Below, in pieces: positions 1 through 8,537 of a DNA stretch of 15,037 bases. Source of the DNA: Verrucomicrobiota bacterium (GTDB taxonomy: Bacteria > Verrucomicrobiota > Kiritimatiellia > Kiritimatiellales > Tichowtungiaceae); assembly GCA_020853375.1 (NCBI GenBank), contig JADYZA010000026.1, forward strand, positions 1-15,037, read 5' to 3'. The notes beneath the pieces are model-generated. The model made no database searches. It saw only the letters and a list, made by a program, of their open reading frames with translations, and was not told where the DNA came from. Position numbers and translations under genes: made by a program. How positions within the stretch are numbered: the first letter of the stretch is position 1; each line of letters begins with the position of its first letter.

Positions 1-44
1 CAATGACTGGATGCGTTTCAGCCGGAAGAATAAGGAGAATCAAA

Positions 45-785
45 ATGACTATGAAAAAATCATTGTTCGTAATCGCGGGAGTTCTGTTGGCGGTATCGGC
101 ACAAGCCGCCTCCTACTTCGAATCGTTTGAGACCCGTCCCGTCGGCTCCATTAAAGGTATGTCTGGCTGGTCAACCATCGGAAATAGCAATTATGTGAAT
201 ATTGTCTCCAATCCGGCCATTGCGACAGACGGCAAGCAGTATCTCGTCTGGACAAATATTGGAGTGGCTAATGCCACGGATCCAAATGCCGTGACACGAC
301 TGTATAGAAGCAGCATCCAGAAGGCCGTTAGCAACCAGCCTGTCATGGTGGCGTGGGACTTCAACATGGTAGAGAGAAATCCGAGTGCATACACTTACTG
401 TGACGTTATTCATGGTAACGGCGTAGGCGCTACGGTCACTAGGTTTTACTTTAACAGCACAGCGACCTTTGCGTACTACACCGCCGGCGGTGTCTCTGTA
501 GACACGCTGGTGACATTCAAAACCAATAACTGGTACCGCATTCAGGTAACTGCGAATCTTAACAACACGTTCGATCTAAAAGTTATAGACTTAGTAACCG
601 CAAGCAATGTGGTAAGCGTTTTGGGGCGAACCAACTACGTTGGCGCCGCCGCGATCACCAACGTGTATGCGTTGCAGTGGAATGTCGGCAACTCTACACC
701 AGCGCGGCCAAGCTTGATGTATCTGGATAACCTTATTGTTACCGAGCCAAACACGCGGTCGGTCAATCTGGTGATTTTTAAATAA
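45..785 (+). CDS. Secreted beta-rich protein of unknown function
   Basis: A 246-residue protein. The ATG at 45 is chosen because an AGGAG ribosome-binding site lies at 33-37, seven bases upstream; the earlier in-frame ATG at 3 has no visible site and would add 14 charged residues before the signal peptide. The N-terminus is a standard Sec signal peptide: two lysines, a hydrophobic core (about residues 5-18) and an AQA-type cleavage site near residue 21. The mature part begins FESFE and is rich in Thr, Asn, Val and aromatic residues in alternating patterns, as in concanavalin-like or carbohydrate-binding beta-sandwich folds. Segments such as NWYRIQVTANLN and MYLDNLIV are typical of such folds. 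I see no catalytic motif, C-terminal membrane anchor or sorting signal. Its role may be extracellular glycan binding, but this is inference. A strong terminator follows, so it probably ends its own transcript. Confidence 0.8.
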   Translation: MTMKKSLFVIAGVLLAVSAQAASYFESFETRPVGSIKGMSGWSTIGNSNYVNIVSNPAIATDGKQYLVWTNIGVANATDPNAVTRLYRSSIQKAVSNQPVMVAWDFNMVERNPSAYTYCDVIHGNGVGATVTRFYFNSTATFAYYTAGGVSVDTLVTFKTNNWYRIQVTANLNNTFDLKVIDLVTASNVVSVLGRTNYVGAAAITNVYALQWNVGNSTPARPSLMYLDNLIVTEPNTRSVNLVIFK

Positions 786-833
786 TTCCGGAGAGGAAAG
801 CTTATAGAGCGGAAATGTGATTTCTGTTTTATG

Positions 834-867
834 AACCCGCAGGTTGTAAACGCCTGCGGGTTTTTTT
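834..867 (+). terminator. Intrinsic terminator after the secreted-protein gene
   Basis: A perfect 10-bp inverted repeat, AACCCGCAGG (834-843) and CCTGCGGGTT (853-862), has a 9-base loop and is followed by further Ts to 867. This is a textbook rho-independent terminator. It ends only 15 bases before the tyrS ATG, so it either terminates the upstream gene with a promoter overlapping it, or controls read-through into tyrS. Confidence 0.9.
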
Positions 868-882
868 ATGCTCCGGCAACTT

Positions 883-2082
883 ATGAATACAGATGAACAG
901 CTCAACCTTCTAACCGCCCGCCATGTGGATCTGATTTCCGCTGGTGAACTGAAACGAAAACTTACCGTTGCCGCAAAAGAAAAGCGTGGGCTGCGCATCA
1001 AGTACGGGGCCGATCCTTCCGCACCGGACATCCATCTCGGCCATGTCGTCGGCCTGAACAAACTGCGCGAATTTCAGGATGCCGGCCATACGGTCGTGTT
1101 CATCATTGGCGACTTTACCGGCATGATTGGCGATCCGTCCGGTAAGTCGGCAACCCGCCCGGCGCTTTCGCGTGAGCAGGTGGCGGCCAATGCCGAAAGC
1201 TATAAGCGGCAGATTTTTAAAGTACTCGATCCTGAAAAAACCGAAGTGCGCTTTAACTCCGAGTGGCTTGGCGGAATGAAGTTTGAAGACGTCATCCGTC
1301 TCTCCGCGCATGTCACCGTGGCCCAGATGCTGGCGCGCGACGACTTTTCCAAACGCTACGCTGAAAACCGTCCGATCTCGCTGGTGGAATTTCTTTACCC
1401 TCTGGTGCAGGCCTACGACTCCGTCATGGTCAAAGCTGACGTCGAACTCGGCGGAACCGACCAGCTCTTTAATCTGCTGCTCGGCCGCGAACTGCAAAAA
1501 GTGTACGGACAGGAACCGCAGGTTGTCATGACGCTTCCGTTGATCGAAGGACTCGACGGCGTGCAGAAAATGAGCAAGAGCCTCGGCAACTATGTCGGCG
1601 TCAATGAGTCCGCCAAAGATATGTTCGGCAAGCTCATGAGCGTCAGCGACGAACTGATGTGGAAATACTTTCTGCATATTCTTTGCCGCGAGCCGGAGGA
1701 GATCAAAGCCATGCAAGCCAAGGTCGCTTCCGGCGAACTGCATCCGCGCGCCGTCAAAGACGAGCTGGGCCGCTGTGTCGTCGACCGCTTTGTGGGCGCA
1801 GGCGAGGGACAGAAAGCCTCGGAAGAATTCGCCCGTATCTTTTCGCAGAACGAACTGCCGGACGACATGCCGGATATTAAACTCTCTGCGGAGATCGGTG
1901 TGATTGATCTGGTCGTCAAAGCCGGCTTTGCTCCGACCAATAGCGAGGCCCGCCGCCTGATTCAGCAGGGCGGGGTGCGTATTAACGACGAGCAGATTTC
2001 CGACGTCAAAGCGGTCATCACGCCTGCCGACGGAATGATCCTGAAAGTCGGCAAACGCAAGTTCGCCCGCATTGTGCTTTAA
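883..2082 (+). CDS. tyrS: Tyrosyl-tRNA synthetase
   Basis: Cytosolic class Ic aminoacyl-tRNA synthetase that charges tRNA-Tyr with tyrosine using ATP. The 399 residues carry the Rossmann catalytic domain with YGAD at 41-44, the HIGH-type signature HLGH at 51-54, QAYDS of the tyrosine pocket at 176-180 and a canonical KMSKS loop at 229-233. An S4-type RNA-binding domain occupies about 340-399. The HLGH variant and the length near 400 match the TyrZ-like branch more than the classical 420-residue enzyme; this is from family knowledge. The ATG at 883 is preferred over the in-frame ATG at 868, which lies in the T-tract of the terminator. No convincing ribosome-binding site precedes 883. The rRNA methyltransferase gene follows after 9 bp, so the two are very likely cotranscribed. 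Confidence 0.96.
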   Translation: MNTDEQLNLLTARHVDLISAGELKRKLTVAAKEKRGLRIKYGADPSAPDIHLGHVVGLNKLREFQDAGHTVVFIIGDFTGMIGDPSGKSATRPALSREQVAANAESYKRQIFKVLDPEKTEVRFNSEWLGGMKFEDVIRLSAHVTVAQMLARDDFSKRYAENRPISLVEFLYPLVQAYDSVMVKADVELGGTDQLFNLLLGRELQKVYGQEPQVVMTLPLIEGLDGVQKMSKSLGNYVGVNESAKDMFGKLMSVSDELMWKYFLHILCREPEEIKAMQAKVASGELHPRAVKDELGRCVVDRFVGAGEGQKASEEFARIFSQNELPDDMPDIKLSAEIGVIDLVVKAGFAPTNSEARRLIQQGGVRINDEQISDVKAVITPADGMILKVGKRKFARIVL

Positions 2083-2091
2083 GGAACCCGC

Positions 2092-3267
2092 ATGTCCTCT
2101 GTTATTCTAAAAAAAGGCCGCGAGAAGAATCTGCTTCAGAGGCATCCGTGGATTTTTTCCGGCGCGATTGAGCGCGTTGAAGGCGCGCCGAGTGTCGGCG
2201 AAACGGTGACGGTTTGTTCGTTTGACCGTAAACCGCTGGCGCAGGCGGCGTGGTCGCCACAGTCGCAGATTTCCCTGCGTGTCTGGAGTTTTAATCCGGA
2301 GACAATGATCGACGCCGCATTCTTCCGCACGAAACTGAAAAACGCGATTGCCGCCCGAGGGAAGATTAATTCGAGCGCGCTCCGGCTGGTTGCCGCTGAG
2401 TCCGACGGACTTCCCGGACTGATCATCGACCGCTATGCGGACTGGATTGTCTGTCAGTTTCTGTCCGCCGGTTCCGAACATTGGAAAGAAACCATTGTCA
2501 CTTTGTTGCAGGAATTTTTCCCCGGACTTTCCATCTACGAACGTTCCGATGTTTCGGTGCGCGAAAAGGAAGGCTTGCCGTCGCGTTGCGGCGTGCTGAG
2601 CGGTACGGAGCCGCCGGAGCATGTCGAGATCAACGAAAACGGCATGCGCCTGCTGGTGGACATTAAGGGCGGACACAAGACCGGTTACTATCTCGATCAG
2701 CGCGACAGCCGCGCCGCCGTGCGGAATTGGGCCGAAGGGCGCAACGTGCTCAACTGTTTTTCCTATACCGGCGGATTCGGCGTCGCCGCGCTGCTGGGCG
2801 GCGCAAAGCATGTTCTGCAAATGGACAGCTCTGAGCCTGCGCTGGATATTGCACGGAAGAACGCCGGACTGAACGGACTTGATCCGGCGGCGTCTGAATA
2901 TATGTGCGGCGATGTGTTCAAGGAACTGCGACGTTTCCGCGACTCGCGCCGCGATTTTGACCTGATCATTCTCGATCCGCCGAAGTTTGTGGAATCACGC
3001 GGTCAGCTCGAAGGCGGCGCGCGCGGCTATAAGGATATCAATCTGCTGGCGTTTAAACTGCTCCGTCCGGGCGGACTGCTCTTTACTTTTTCCTGTTCGG
3101 GTCTGATGGAGATGCCGCTGTTTCATAAAATTGTCGCTGATTCCGCGTTGGATGCTGGACGCAGCGCGCAGATTCTGGCGGTTTTAAATCAGTCTCCGGA
3201 TCATCCGATTGCTCTGAACTTTCCGGAAGGGGCTTATCTCAAAGGGCTGATTTGCCGAGCAGAATAA
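2092..3267 (+). CDS. rlmI: RlmI-like class I SAM-dependent rRNA (cytosine-5) methyltransferase
   Basis: Protein of 391 residues, close to E. coli RlmI (396), which methylates C5 of a cytosine in 23S rRNA (position 1962 in E. coli). A PUA RNA-binding domain covers about residues 1-75, with the conserved HPWIFSGAI at 18-26. The central insert carries GLPGLIIDRY (106-115). The Rossmann methyltransferase domain has motif I at about 221-234 (CFSYTGGFG), DPPKF at 295-299 and SCSGLM at 334-339, where Cys335 is the likely catalytic cysteine. The AAGGA ribosome-binding site overlaps the tyrS stop codon, which supports coupling to tyrS. The subfamily is well supported; the exact target base is taken from the family and is not shown by the sequence. 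Confidence 0.9.
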   Translation: MSSVILKKGREKNLLQRHPWIFSGAIERVEGAPSVGETVTVCSFDRKPLAQAAWSPQSQISLRVWSFNPETMIDAAFFRTKLKNAIAARGKINSSALRLVAAESDGLPGLIIDRYADWIVCQFLSAGSEHWKETIVTLLQEFFPGLSIYERSDVSVREKEGLPSRCGVLSGTEPPEHVEINENGMRLLVDIKGGHKTGYYLDQRDSRAAVRNWAEGRNVLNCFSYTGGFGVAALLGGAKHVLQMDSSEPALDIARKNAGLNGLDPAASEYMCGDVFKELRRFRDSRRDFDLIILDPPKFVESRGQLEGGARGYKDINLLAFKLLRPGGLLFTFSCSGLMEMPLFHKIVADSALDAGRSAQILAVLNQSPDHPIALNFPEGAYLKGLICRAE

Positions 3268-3271
3268 AAGT

Positions 3272-3286
3272 TTCCTAACCTTGGAA
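3272..3286. repeat. TTCC-N7-GGAA palindrome, copy 1
   Basis: The sequence TTCCTAACCTTGGAA lies in the 69-bp gap before the GNAT gene. It fits the local consensus TTCCAANNNTTGGAA with one mismatch and is flanked by T and A, which extends the dyad to 17 bp. A TATATT box (3295-3300) begins 9 bp downstream, so the dyad would overlap the -35 region of a promoter using that box. Confidence 0.6.
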
Positions 3287-3336
3287 ATCCCATATATATT
3301 CGCCCGTGTTTTAAATCTCATAGGAGTGCGGGGGAA

Positions 3337-4539
3337 GTGAGTATTGTCTGCAAAAGTCCTGAAATGGGTATCGCGTTTCCGGAGCCGATCCAAACATCGG
3401 AAGGCATCCGTATCAGGGTTGTCCGCGATTTTGATGAGCTGGAGTCTTATGCTGAGGCGTGGAACCGGATCGTTCGGGAATCCGGAGTTAATCCAACGAT
3501 GTCTCACGCATGGGTTTCTTCGCATTTGCAGGCGCGGCTGAATCCTGGCGATCTTTGGTTTTGCCTGCTGGCTTTTGATGGCGACTGTTTGGTTGGAGTT
3601 CTTCCGGTGGTCACTGTTCCGCGCCGCTGGCCGGGCAGGTGTAAATGCTTTCGTTTTGAAACGCCGTATGATGTGTTCACTACGGGTGCGGTTGAGCCGC
3701 TGGTTGTCAGCGGTTATGAAATGCGGGTCTGTCCCGCTTTCCATGATTATTTATGGAGCATTCCAGCCAACTGTTCATGCCTGAGATTGCGCGGGTTGCC
3801 GGAGAGTCGCATCAGCCATATAACAGACCGCCGGGTTTTCCGCCGGAGCAGTTCTATTGTGGATATCGAAGGTTCTGAAACCTATATTCCCGTGCAGGGT
3901 AATGCGGAGGGATATTTCGGCGGCTTGTCTAAAAACTTTCACCGCAACTACTGCCGGATTGGACGGCGTATTCAGGAGCAGCTTGGAGTCCAGTTCCGTT
4001 TCGAGACCGGCAATGCGGACGTCAACGCCGAACAGTTTATGGATATTGAACATCAGGGCTGGAAGGCGCAACGAAAGACATCGATCCGCTCCGATGAGTC
4101 GTATATGAATTTTTTCCGCCTGCTGACCCGTCGCATGGAGGAGCAGGGCTGGTTGCGCTGGGCGTTTCTGGATATTGACGGAGAACCTGCCGCCGGACAG
4201 TTTATGGTGCAGAGCGGCGAGACGCTTTATGTCGTGAAGATCGGATTCAACGAAAAGTTTTCCAAGCTTTCTCCTGGAGCCGCGCTTTTCGGGCACATTA
4301 TCGAGAAGGCTTTTGAATCTTCTGGCGGGGTGAAGGAAATCAATTTCATGTCCGGCTACACTTGGATGAAGGATTGGAATGTCCAGTCGCGGAATCTGGC
4401 CAATATCGCCTTTTTTCCTGAACGTGCCAGCTGCTGGGGCCTTTGCAAACAGCCGATGCAGATGCGCGCAATGCTCAATAGAAATCAGAAGCTGAAGAGC
4501 GCGGTTAGCCGACTGTCAAACCGCCTTTTCAATCCGTGA
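3337..4539 (+). CDS. GNAT-type acyltransferase of the CelD/FemAB-like (BioF2-like) family
   Basis: Cytoplasmic protein of 400 residues. The start is GTG at 3337, with AGGAG at 3322-3326 ten bases upstream; an in-frame ATG at 3364 lacks a site. The N-terminal half has the family pattern of a helix with HAWVSSHL (57-64), then WFCLLAFDGDCLVGVLPVV (74-92), a first acyltransferase-like lobe. The second lobe (about 195-345) is the Acetyltransf_6-like domain. Its marks are SKNFHRNYCRIGRRI (198-212), HQGWKAQ (239-245), GEPAAGQFM (282-290) and YVVKIGFNEKFSKLSPGAALF (298-318). It ends with the family's typical G-Y-x-W-K-x-W pattern at 340-347. Relatives act on exopolysaccharide, cellulose or cell-wall precursors, transferring acyl or aminoacyl groups; the substrate here is unknown. 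The next gene, also envelope-related, supports a glycan or lipid role. Confidence 0.8.
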   Translation: MSIVCKSPEMGIAFPEPIQTSEGIRIRVVRDFDELESYAEAWNRIVRESGVNPTMSHAWVSSHLQARLNPGDLWFCLLAFDGDCLVGVLPVVTVPRRWPGRCKCFRFETPYDVFTTGAVEPLVVSGYEMRVCPAFHDYLWSIPANCSCLRLRGLPESRISHITDRRVFRRSSSIVDIEGSETYIPVQGNAEGYFGGLSKNFHRNYCRIGRRIQEQLGVQFRFETGNADVNAEQFMDIEHQGWKAQRKTSIRSDESYMNFFRLLTRRMEEQGWLRWAFLDIDGEPAAGQFMVQSGETLYVVKIGFNEKFSKLSPGAALFGHIIEKAFESSGGVKEINFMSGYTWMKDWNVQSRNLANIAFFPERASCWGLCKQPMQMRAMLNRNQKLKSAVSRLSNRLFNP

Positions 4540-4541
4540 GA

Positions 4542-4556
4542 TTCCAATAGTCGGAA
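4542..4556. repeat. TTCC-N7-GGAA palindrome, copy 2
   Basis: The sequence TTCCAATAGTCGGAA begins 3 bases after the GNAT stop codon and fits TTCCAANNNTTGGAA with one mismatch. A weaker TTCC-N7-GGAA match follows at 4565-4579, centred 23 bp downstream. Both lie in the 90-bp leader of the LpxT-like gene. Confidence 0.6.
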
Positions 4557-4629
4557 GCCGGAATTTCCTTGAGCCGGAACGATGATTCCGTTTCTATCCG
4601 CTCTCTGAAAACAATACCGGAGGGTTATT

Positions 4630-5424
4630 TTGAAAAAGCTGTCCATTGTGCTGGTCGTTCTGTCCATGATTCTTGCGTCCGCTGTTCTGGTTAGCTGGCT
4701 GCGGTGCCAGGAAAGTTACCGCGATCATAAGGGGCGTTCGGCTCTTCGCTATACGCAGGAGGAAACGCTGTGGAAGCAGATCGACTACCGCGCTTTTTTA
4801 ACTCTTAACGGCACGATGAAAAACTGTCCGGCGATGCAGGTGATTTGGGGTGTGGGCAATCATCGCGCGTTTGACCTGTTTGCCGCCGCCTGGATGGGTC
4901 TGCTGTTTGTCATCTACTACATTCGCAACCCGCGCAATGAGAGCCGGGAAGAACTTGTACGGTTCGGTCTCTACATGACGATCACGCTTTTGCTGGTTTC
5001 CGCCATTTCCGAACTGGCCATCCATTTTCAGCGCCTTTCACCCGGGGCGACAGAAGAGCTGCGAAACCGGGCTGTTTTACTCACCGACTTGAAAGATCGT
5101 ATTACCTGGACTGTTAAAATTGCCTCCAGCAACAGTTTCCCCGGCGACCATGCCATGGTGCTGATGTTTATCGGCTCCTATATCATTTACCGATTGCGCT
5201 CGTGGTATGGCTGGGCCGCCGCCTTCGGCATTATTGCTTTCATGCTGCCTCGTTTGGCTGGTGGCGGATATTGGCTTTCCGACATTCTGGCGGGCAGTTT
5301 GTTTTTCTACCTATTCTTTTTCCCTCTCTTCCTGTTCCAGCCTTTTCAGGAGTGGAGCCTGGCCCGCCTGCGTAAACCAGCCGGGTGGATTTATGGGAAA
5401 CTTCGTTTTCTCGAACGAAGCTAG
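4630..5424 (+). CDS. LpxT-like PAP2-family membrane phosphotransferase, motif-3 His replaced by Tyr
   Basis: Inner-membrane protein of 264 residues. The start is TTG at 4630 because GGAGG stands at 4619-4623, six bases upstream, directly before MKKLSIVLVV and a first membrane segment (about 4-23). Further membrane segments lie at about 82-98, 113-131, 175-187, 192-208 and 217-236. It resembles E. coli LpxT, which moves phosphate from undecaprenyl diphosphate to lipid A: NHRAFD (77-82), QRLSP (134-138), SFPGDH (169-174) and PR-x5-[H]-W-x2-D (207-218) all align from memory. In the last motif the expected nucleophilic histidine is Tyr214 (codon TAT at 5269-5271, one transition from CAT). His174 and Asp218 remain. 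The protein may be inactive, altered or neofunctionalised. It follows the GNAT gene and is convergent with the MFS gene. Confidence 0.78.
   Translation: MKKLSIVLVVLSMILASAVLVSWLRCQESYRDHKGRSALRYTQEETLWKQIDYRAFLTLNGTMKNCPAMQVIWGVGNHRAFDLFAAAWMGLLFVIYYIRNPRNESREELVRFGLYMTITLLLVSAISELAIHFQRLSPGATEELRNRAVLLTDLKDRITWTVKIASSNSFPGDHAMVLMFIGSYIIYRLRSWYGWAAAFGIIAFMLPRLAGGGYWLSDILAGSLFFYLFFFPLFLFQPFQEWSLARLRKPAGWIYGKLRFLERS
5401..5420 (-). terminator. Weak hairpin between convergent genes, possible terminator for the MFS gene
   Basis: CTTCGTT (5401-5407) and AACGAAG (5414-5420) form a 7-bp stem with a 6-base loop. On the minus strand it is followed by only three Ts, so any terminator is weak. It lies in the last codons of the LpxT-like gene and just past the MFS stop. 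Confidence 0.35.
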
Positions 5425-5434
5425 GCGGTGGTTA

Positions 5435-6850
5435 TCAATTTTTCCAGAAATTGGAAAAACGGTCAGCGGTTTCGAGCAGCGGTTGTCCGATGCCAAGCCG
5501 CCATAGAATCCGCACGGTGGAGATCGGTTCCGCCGCACGCACTTCGCGGAAACTCGGCATCATGATTCCGGCAGCCAGAGTCCGCGCCACGGCGGAGATG
5601 AGAAAGACCAGCGGCAACGAAGAACGGAAGACAATGTGGGCCGCGCCGATATGCAGTTCCGACGGCAGGTGTTCAGCAAGCGGCGCCCCGATGAGCACAC
5701 CTCCCGCGACCGAGAAAAGGCCGTTCACCAAATTGTAGTAGCTGAATGCGCGGGCGCGTTTGGGCTGGCTGACGGCGTCGTAGACGAAATTGGAGGAGGC
5801 GAGAGTAAATCCAGACCAGCATGCGCCGGAAAGAATCTGTCCGAGGAGTAATACCGTGTAGTTGCTAGTGGCGAGCCAGATGAGTGGAAGCAATGGCGCA
5901 ATGCAGCTGGTGGCAATCAGGATGGATCGGTTGCCGTGCCGATCACTGAGCGCGCCCCACCAACGAACAAAAAGGGTTTGCGACAGCAGAAAGACCGAGA
6001 TGCTGAGGGTGAACTGAAGATACGACCAGTGGAGGTCGCGCAACATATAGACGGCGAAGAAAGGCCCGGAAATCTGTACCGTGCCGTTGATGAGTGCGAT
6101 GGCAAAAGTGAATCGGGCGAAGTTCGATCGCGGCGTGGCGCGGACGAAATCGAGGAATGAAAAGTACTCATCTTCCTGCGCTTTTTGAATCGGCGCATCG
6201 TAATGTCGGCGCATAAAACATGCGCCGATCAACCGTGCCAGGCAGGCGATGAAAAACAGGAAGCCGAATCCGACGACCGGATGGCCCAGCAGTTTCCAGC
6301 GGTTCATAATCCAGCCCGCCAGCAGCATGGATACAACCATGACACTCATAGTGATACGTGTGCGATTGGAGAAATAGCGCCCACGGTCGGCCTGATCCAC
6401 CACGTCGCCCATGAGACTCATCCAGGGCGGGGCGGAAAACCCGAAGGCAAAGAAGCAGACAGTGATGGTGAGGAGTAAAGCCGGGATCTGACTTGCCGCT
6501 GGAAGCAGTATTGGAAGAATGAACAGCGGCAGGTAGGCCAGAGCCTGGATCAATGTGCCGGTCAAAATAATCGGGTTGCGCCGTCCGATCCGGTCGAGCG
6601 ATGCAGACCCAGCCAGCTGGGCGATGGCGGCGGTCAGCACGGGGCCGGTTCCGACGAAAGCCATTGCTAGATTCCCGGCGCCTAGAAACAGCGCGAAGGG
6701 AGCAATATAGGTTTCGCCGAAGCCCCACATGACGGACCAAAACGACCCTTCCCAGAGGGAAAGCCGTTGAGTTTTTTGTCTGAGAATCGCCGTATCCGAA
6801 GTGTCTGGCGCAGCGGTGAGGCCGCGCACGACTGAAAAGAAGTTCTTCAT
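5435..6850 (-). CDS. MFS transporter, substrate unknown
   Basis: Integral membrane protein of 471 residues with about twelve hydrophobic segments in two halves joined by a charged loop (about 215-245, [15 protein letters not shown]). The MFS motif A between segments 2 and 3 is clear: [11 protein letters not shown] (82-92), with a second-half counterpart [10 protein letters not shown] (299-308). [16 protein letters not shown] (148-163) is an acidic/basic loop common in this subgroup. The start ATG overlaps the pyrG stop in the form ATGA (6847-6850), and no separate ribosome-binding site is visible, so translation is probably coupled to pyrG. The C-terminus ends in FSNFWKN, encoded across a TTCC palindrome. 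Substrate cannot be read from the sequence; sugars, nucleosides or drugs are all possible. Confidence 0.88.
   Translation of the reverse strand: MKNFFSVVRGLTAAPDTSDTAILRQKTQRLSLWEGSFWSVMWGFGETYIAPFALFLGAGNLAMAFVGTGPVLTAAIAQLAGSASLDRIGRRNPIILTGTLIQALAYLPLFILPILLPAASQIPALLLTITVCFFAFGFSAPPWMSLMGDVVDQADRGRYFSNRTRITMSVMVVSMLLAGWIMNRWKLLGHPVVGFGFLFFIACLARLIGACFMRRHYDAPIQKAQEDEYFSFLDFVRATPRSNFARFTFAIALINGTVQISGPFFAVYMLRDLHWSYLQFTLSISVFLLSQTLFVRWWGALSDRHGNRSILIATSCIAPLLPLIWLATSNYTVLLLGQILSGACWSGFTLASSNFVYDAVSQPKRARAFSYYNLVNGLFSVAGGVLIGAPLAEHLPSELHIGAAHIVFRSSLPLVFLISAVARTLAAGIMMPSFREVRAAEPISTVRILWRLGIGQPLLETADRFSNFWKN
5442..5456. repeat. TTCC-N7-GGAA palindrome, copy 3
   Basis: The sequence TTCCAGAAATTGGAA, with T and A flanks extending the dyad to at least 17 bp, lies 17 bp past the LpxT-like stop and within the last codons of the convergent MFS gene. 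There is no gene start nearby, so a promoter role is unlikely for this copy. Confidence 0.6.
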
Positions 6851-8454
6851 AGATTATTCTGGATGGCGGCAGCGACGAAATCGCGGAAGAGCGGGTGCGG
6901 AAGCACTGGCTGGCTCTTCAGTTCCGGATGCGCCTGTGTCGCGACGTACCACGGATGTTCGGCCAGTTCGATCATTTCAACCACGCCGATATCGGGGTTT
7001 GTGCCCGAAATGATGAGCCCGTCTTTTTCGAGCTGCTCGCGGTAGTGGTTATTGACCTCGTAACGGTGACGGTGGCGTTCTGAGATTTTCTTTTCGCCGT
7101 AGGCTTTGAGCGCCTTCGTGTCTTTTTCAAGCACACACGGGCAAGCTCCAAGGCGCATGGTGCCGCCTTTTTCCGTGACAGCCCGCTGCTCTTCCAGAAG
7201 GCAGACGACCGGATGTTCTGTTTTTACGCCGCGTTCCTCGTCGAATTCCGTCGAATGCGCTCCGGCCAGACCACAAACGTTACGGGCGAATTCAATCACT
7301 GCACATTGCAGACCGAGGCAGATTCCAAGGAATGGAATTTTATTTTCACGGGCATACTGCGCCGCGCGGATTTTGCCTTCCATGCCGCGCGAACCGAATC
7401 CGCCGGGAATCAGAATGCCGGCGACGGTTTTTAGAATGTCGGGAGTCTTTTCGACTTCTTCGGCGTTGAATTTGACAATTTCAACTTCATATTCCGCGGC
7501 GTAACCGCCGTGGTAAAGCGCTTCGTAGATGGATTTATAGGCGTCCTGAAGTTCGGAATATTTTCCGACGACGCCGATGCGCACCTTGCCTTTTGGATTT
7601 TTGATGACAGAAATCAGCTTCTGCCAGTCCTTGAGCGATTTGGTAGGCTTCGCGATGCGGAAGTGGTTAAGAATCAATTCGTCCACGCCCTGTTCGGCGA
7701 GCACCAGTGGAATTTCGTAGATCGAGGTTTCGACATCTTTTTCAACGATGACGCACTCTTTGGACACATTGCAGAACATGGCCAGCTTATCGATGTGCTC
7801 ATCGCTCAAATCCACCTCGGTACGGCAGACGATAATGTGCGGCAGGATGCCGATTTCGCGCAACTTGGCGACACTCTGCTGTGTCGGTTTGGTTTTCACT
7901 TCGCCGGCGGCCCGGATGTAAGGAACGTAGGTGAGGTGAATGTACATGGAATTATCACGACCGACATCCGCGCCGAGCTGGCGCAAGGCTTCAAGGAAGA
8001 TGAGGCCTTCGATGTCGCCGACGGTGCCGCCGAGTTCAATCACGATCACGTCCGGGTTTTCAGCTTCAAGCTGGCGGATCTTAAATTTAATCTCGTTGGA
8101 AATGTGCGGAATCATCTGCACGGTGGCACCGAGATAGTCGCCGCGCCGTTCTTTGTGGAGAACATCCCAGTAGATTCTTCCGGCGGTGATATTGCTCTTC
8201 TGCGAGGTGGGCTGGCCGGTGTAGCGCTCGTAATGGCCGAGATCGAGGTCGGTTTCTGCGCCGTCGTCGGTGACGTACACCTCGCCGTGCTGATAGGGGC
8301 TCATGGTGCCTGGGTCGACATTCAGATAGGGGTCGAGTTTCAACATGCGGATGTTCAGTCCGCGGTTAATCAGAAGACGCCCGATAGATGCGGCGGTGAT
8401 GCCTTTGCCGAGAGAAGAAACAACGCCGCCAGTTACGATAAGATATTTGACCAT
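6847..8454 (-). CDS. pyrG: CTP synthase (glutamine-hydrolysing)
   Basis: Converts UTP to CTP using ATP and glutamine-derived ammonia, the last step of pyrimidine nucleotide synthesis, in the cytoplasm. The 535 residues equal the usual length. The synthetase domain (about 1-265) starts with [16 protein letters not shown] and includes [20 protein letters not shown] (40-59), [11 protein letters not shown] (140-150) and KTKPTQ (187-192). The class I glutamine amidotransferase domain (about 293-535) has the nucleophile Cys379 in GICLG and the His509/Glu511 pair in QAHPEL. The ATG at 8454 matches the family N-terminus and has GGA seven bases upstream. The in-frame ATG at 8466 would add MEQK and has AGGA only two bases away, so it is the less likely start. 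It is the first gene of a two-gene unit with the MFS transporter. Confidence 0.97.
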   Translation of the reverse strand: MVKYLIVTGGVVSSLGKGITAASIGRLLINRGLNIRMLKLDPYLNVDPGTMSPYQHGEVYVTDDGAETDLDLGHYERYTGQPTSQKSNITAGRIYWDVLHKERRGDYLGATVQMIPHISNEIKFKIRQLEAENPDVIVIELGGTVGDIEGLIFLEALRQLGADVGRDNSMYIHLTYVPYIRAAGEVKTKPTQQSVAKLREIGILPHIIVCRTEVDLSDEHIDKLAMFCNVSKECVIVEKDVETSIYEIPLVLAEQGVDELILNHFRIAKPTKSLKDWQKLISVIKNPKGKVRIGVVGKYSELQDAYKSIYEALYHGGYAAEYEVEIVKFNAEEVEKTPDILKTVAGILIPGGFGSRGMEGKIRAAQYARENKIPFLGICLGLQCAVIEFARNVCGLAGAHSTEFDEERGVKTEHPVVCLLEEQRAVTEKGGTMRLGACPCVLEKDTKALKAYGEKKISERHRHRYEVNNHYREQLEKDGLIISGTNPDIGVVEMIELAEHPWYVATQAHPELKSQPVLPHPLFRDFVAAAIQNNL

Positions 8455-8500
8455 TTTCTGTTCCATAGTCCTGTTTAGAGTGCCCGTGCTACGGGAAGGC

Positions 8501-8529
8501 ACTTTAGGTAGGTCGCGCAGGGTTGTCGA
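8501..8529 (-). promoter_or_regulatory. Putative sigma-70 promoter of pyrG
   Basis: On the minus strand, TCGACA (8524-8529) and TAAAGT (8501-8506) are separated by exactly 17 bp, matching the consensus at 5 of 6 and 4 of 6 positions. Transcription would start near 8494, giving a leader of about 40 bases. Paired palindromes lie just upstream. A hairpin (AGTG/CCCGT arms, 8479-8503) would be cut by this start site, so both cannot be fully right. Confidence 0.45.
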
Positions 8530-8537
8530 AAGAATAG

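Noticed and set aside
831..896. 21-codon leader frame with three Tyr codons overlapping the tyrS start
   Set aside because: It has no ribosome-binding site, and its Tyr codons lie after the terminator hairpin, so ribosome stalling there could not act as in known attenuators. It is kept only as a remark in the tyrS finding.
7510..8478. 322-codon plus-strand frame opposite pyrG
   Set aside because: It is an antisense shadow of CTP synthase; the minus-strand frame carries every catalytic motif of the family.
8479..8503. Hairpin in the pyrG leader (AGTG and CCCGT arms) as a regulatory attenuator
   Set aside because: No T-run follows it, and the best promoter prediction would start transcription inside it.
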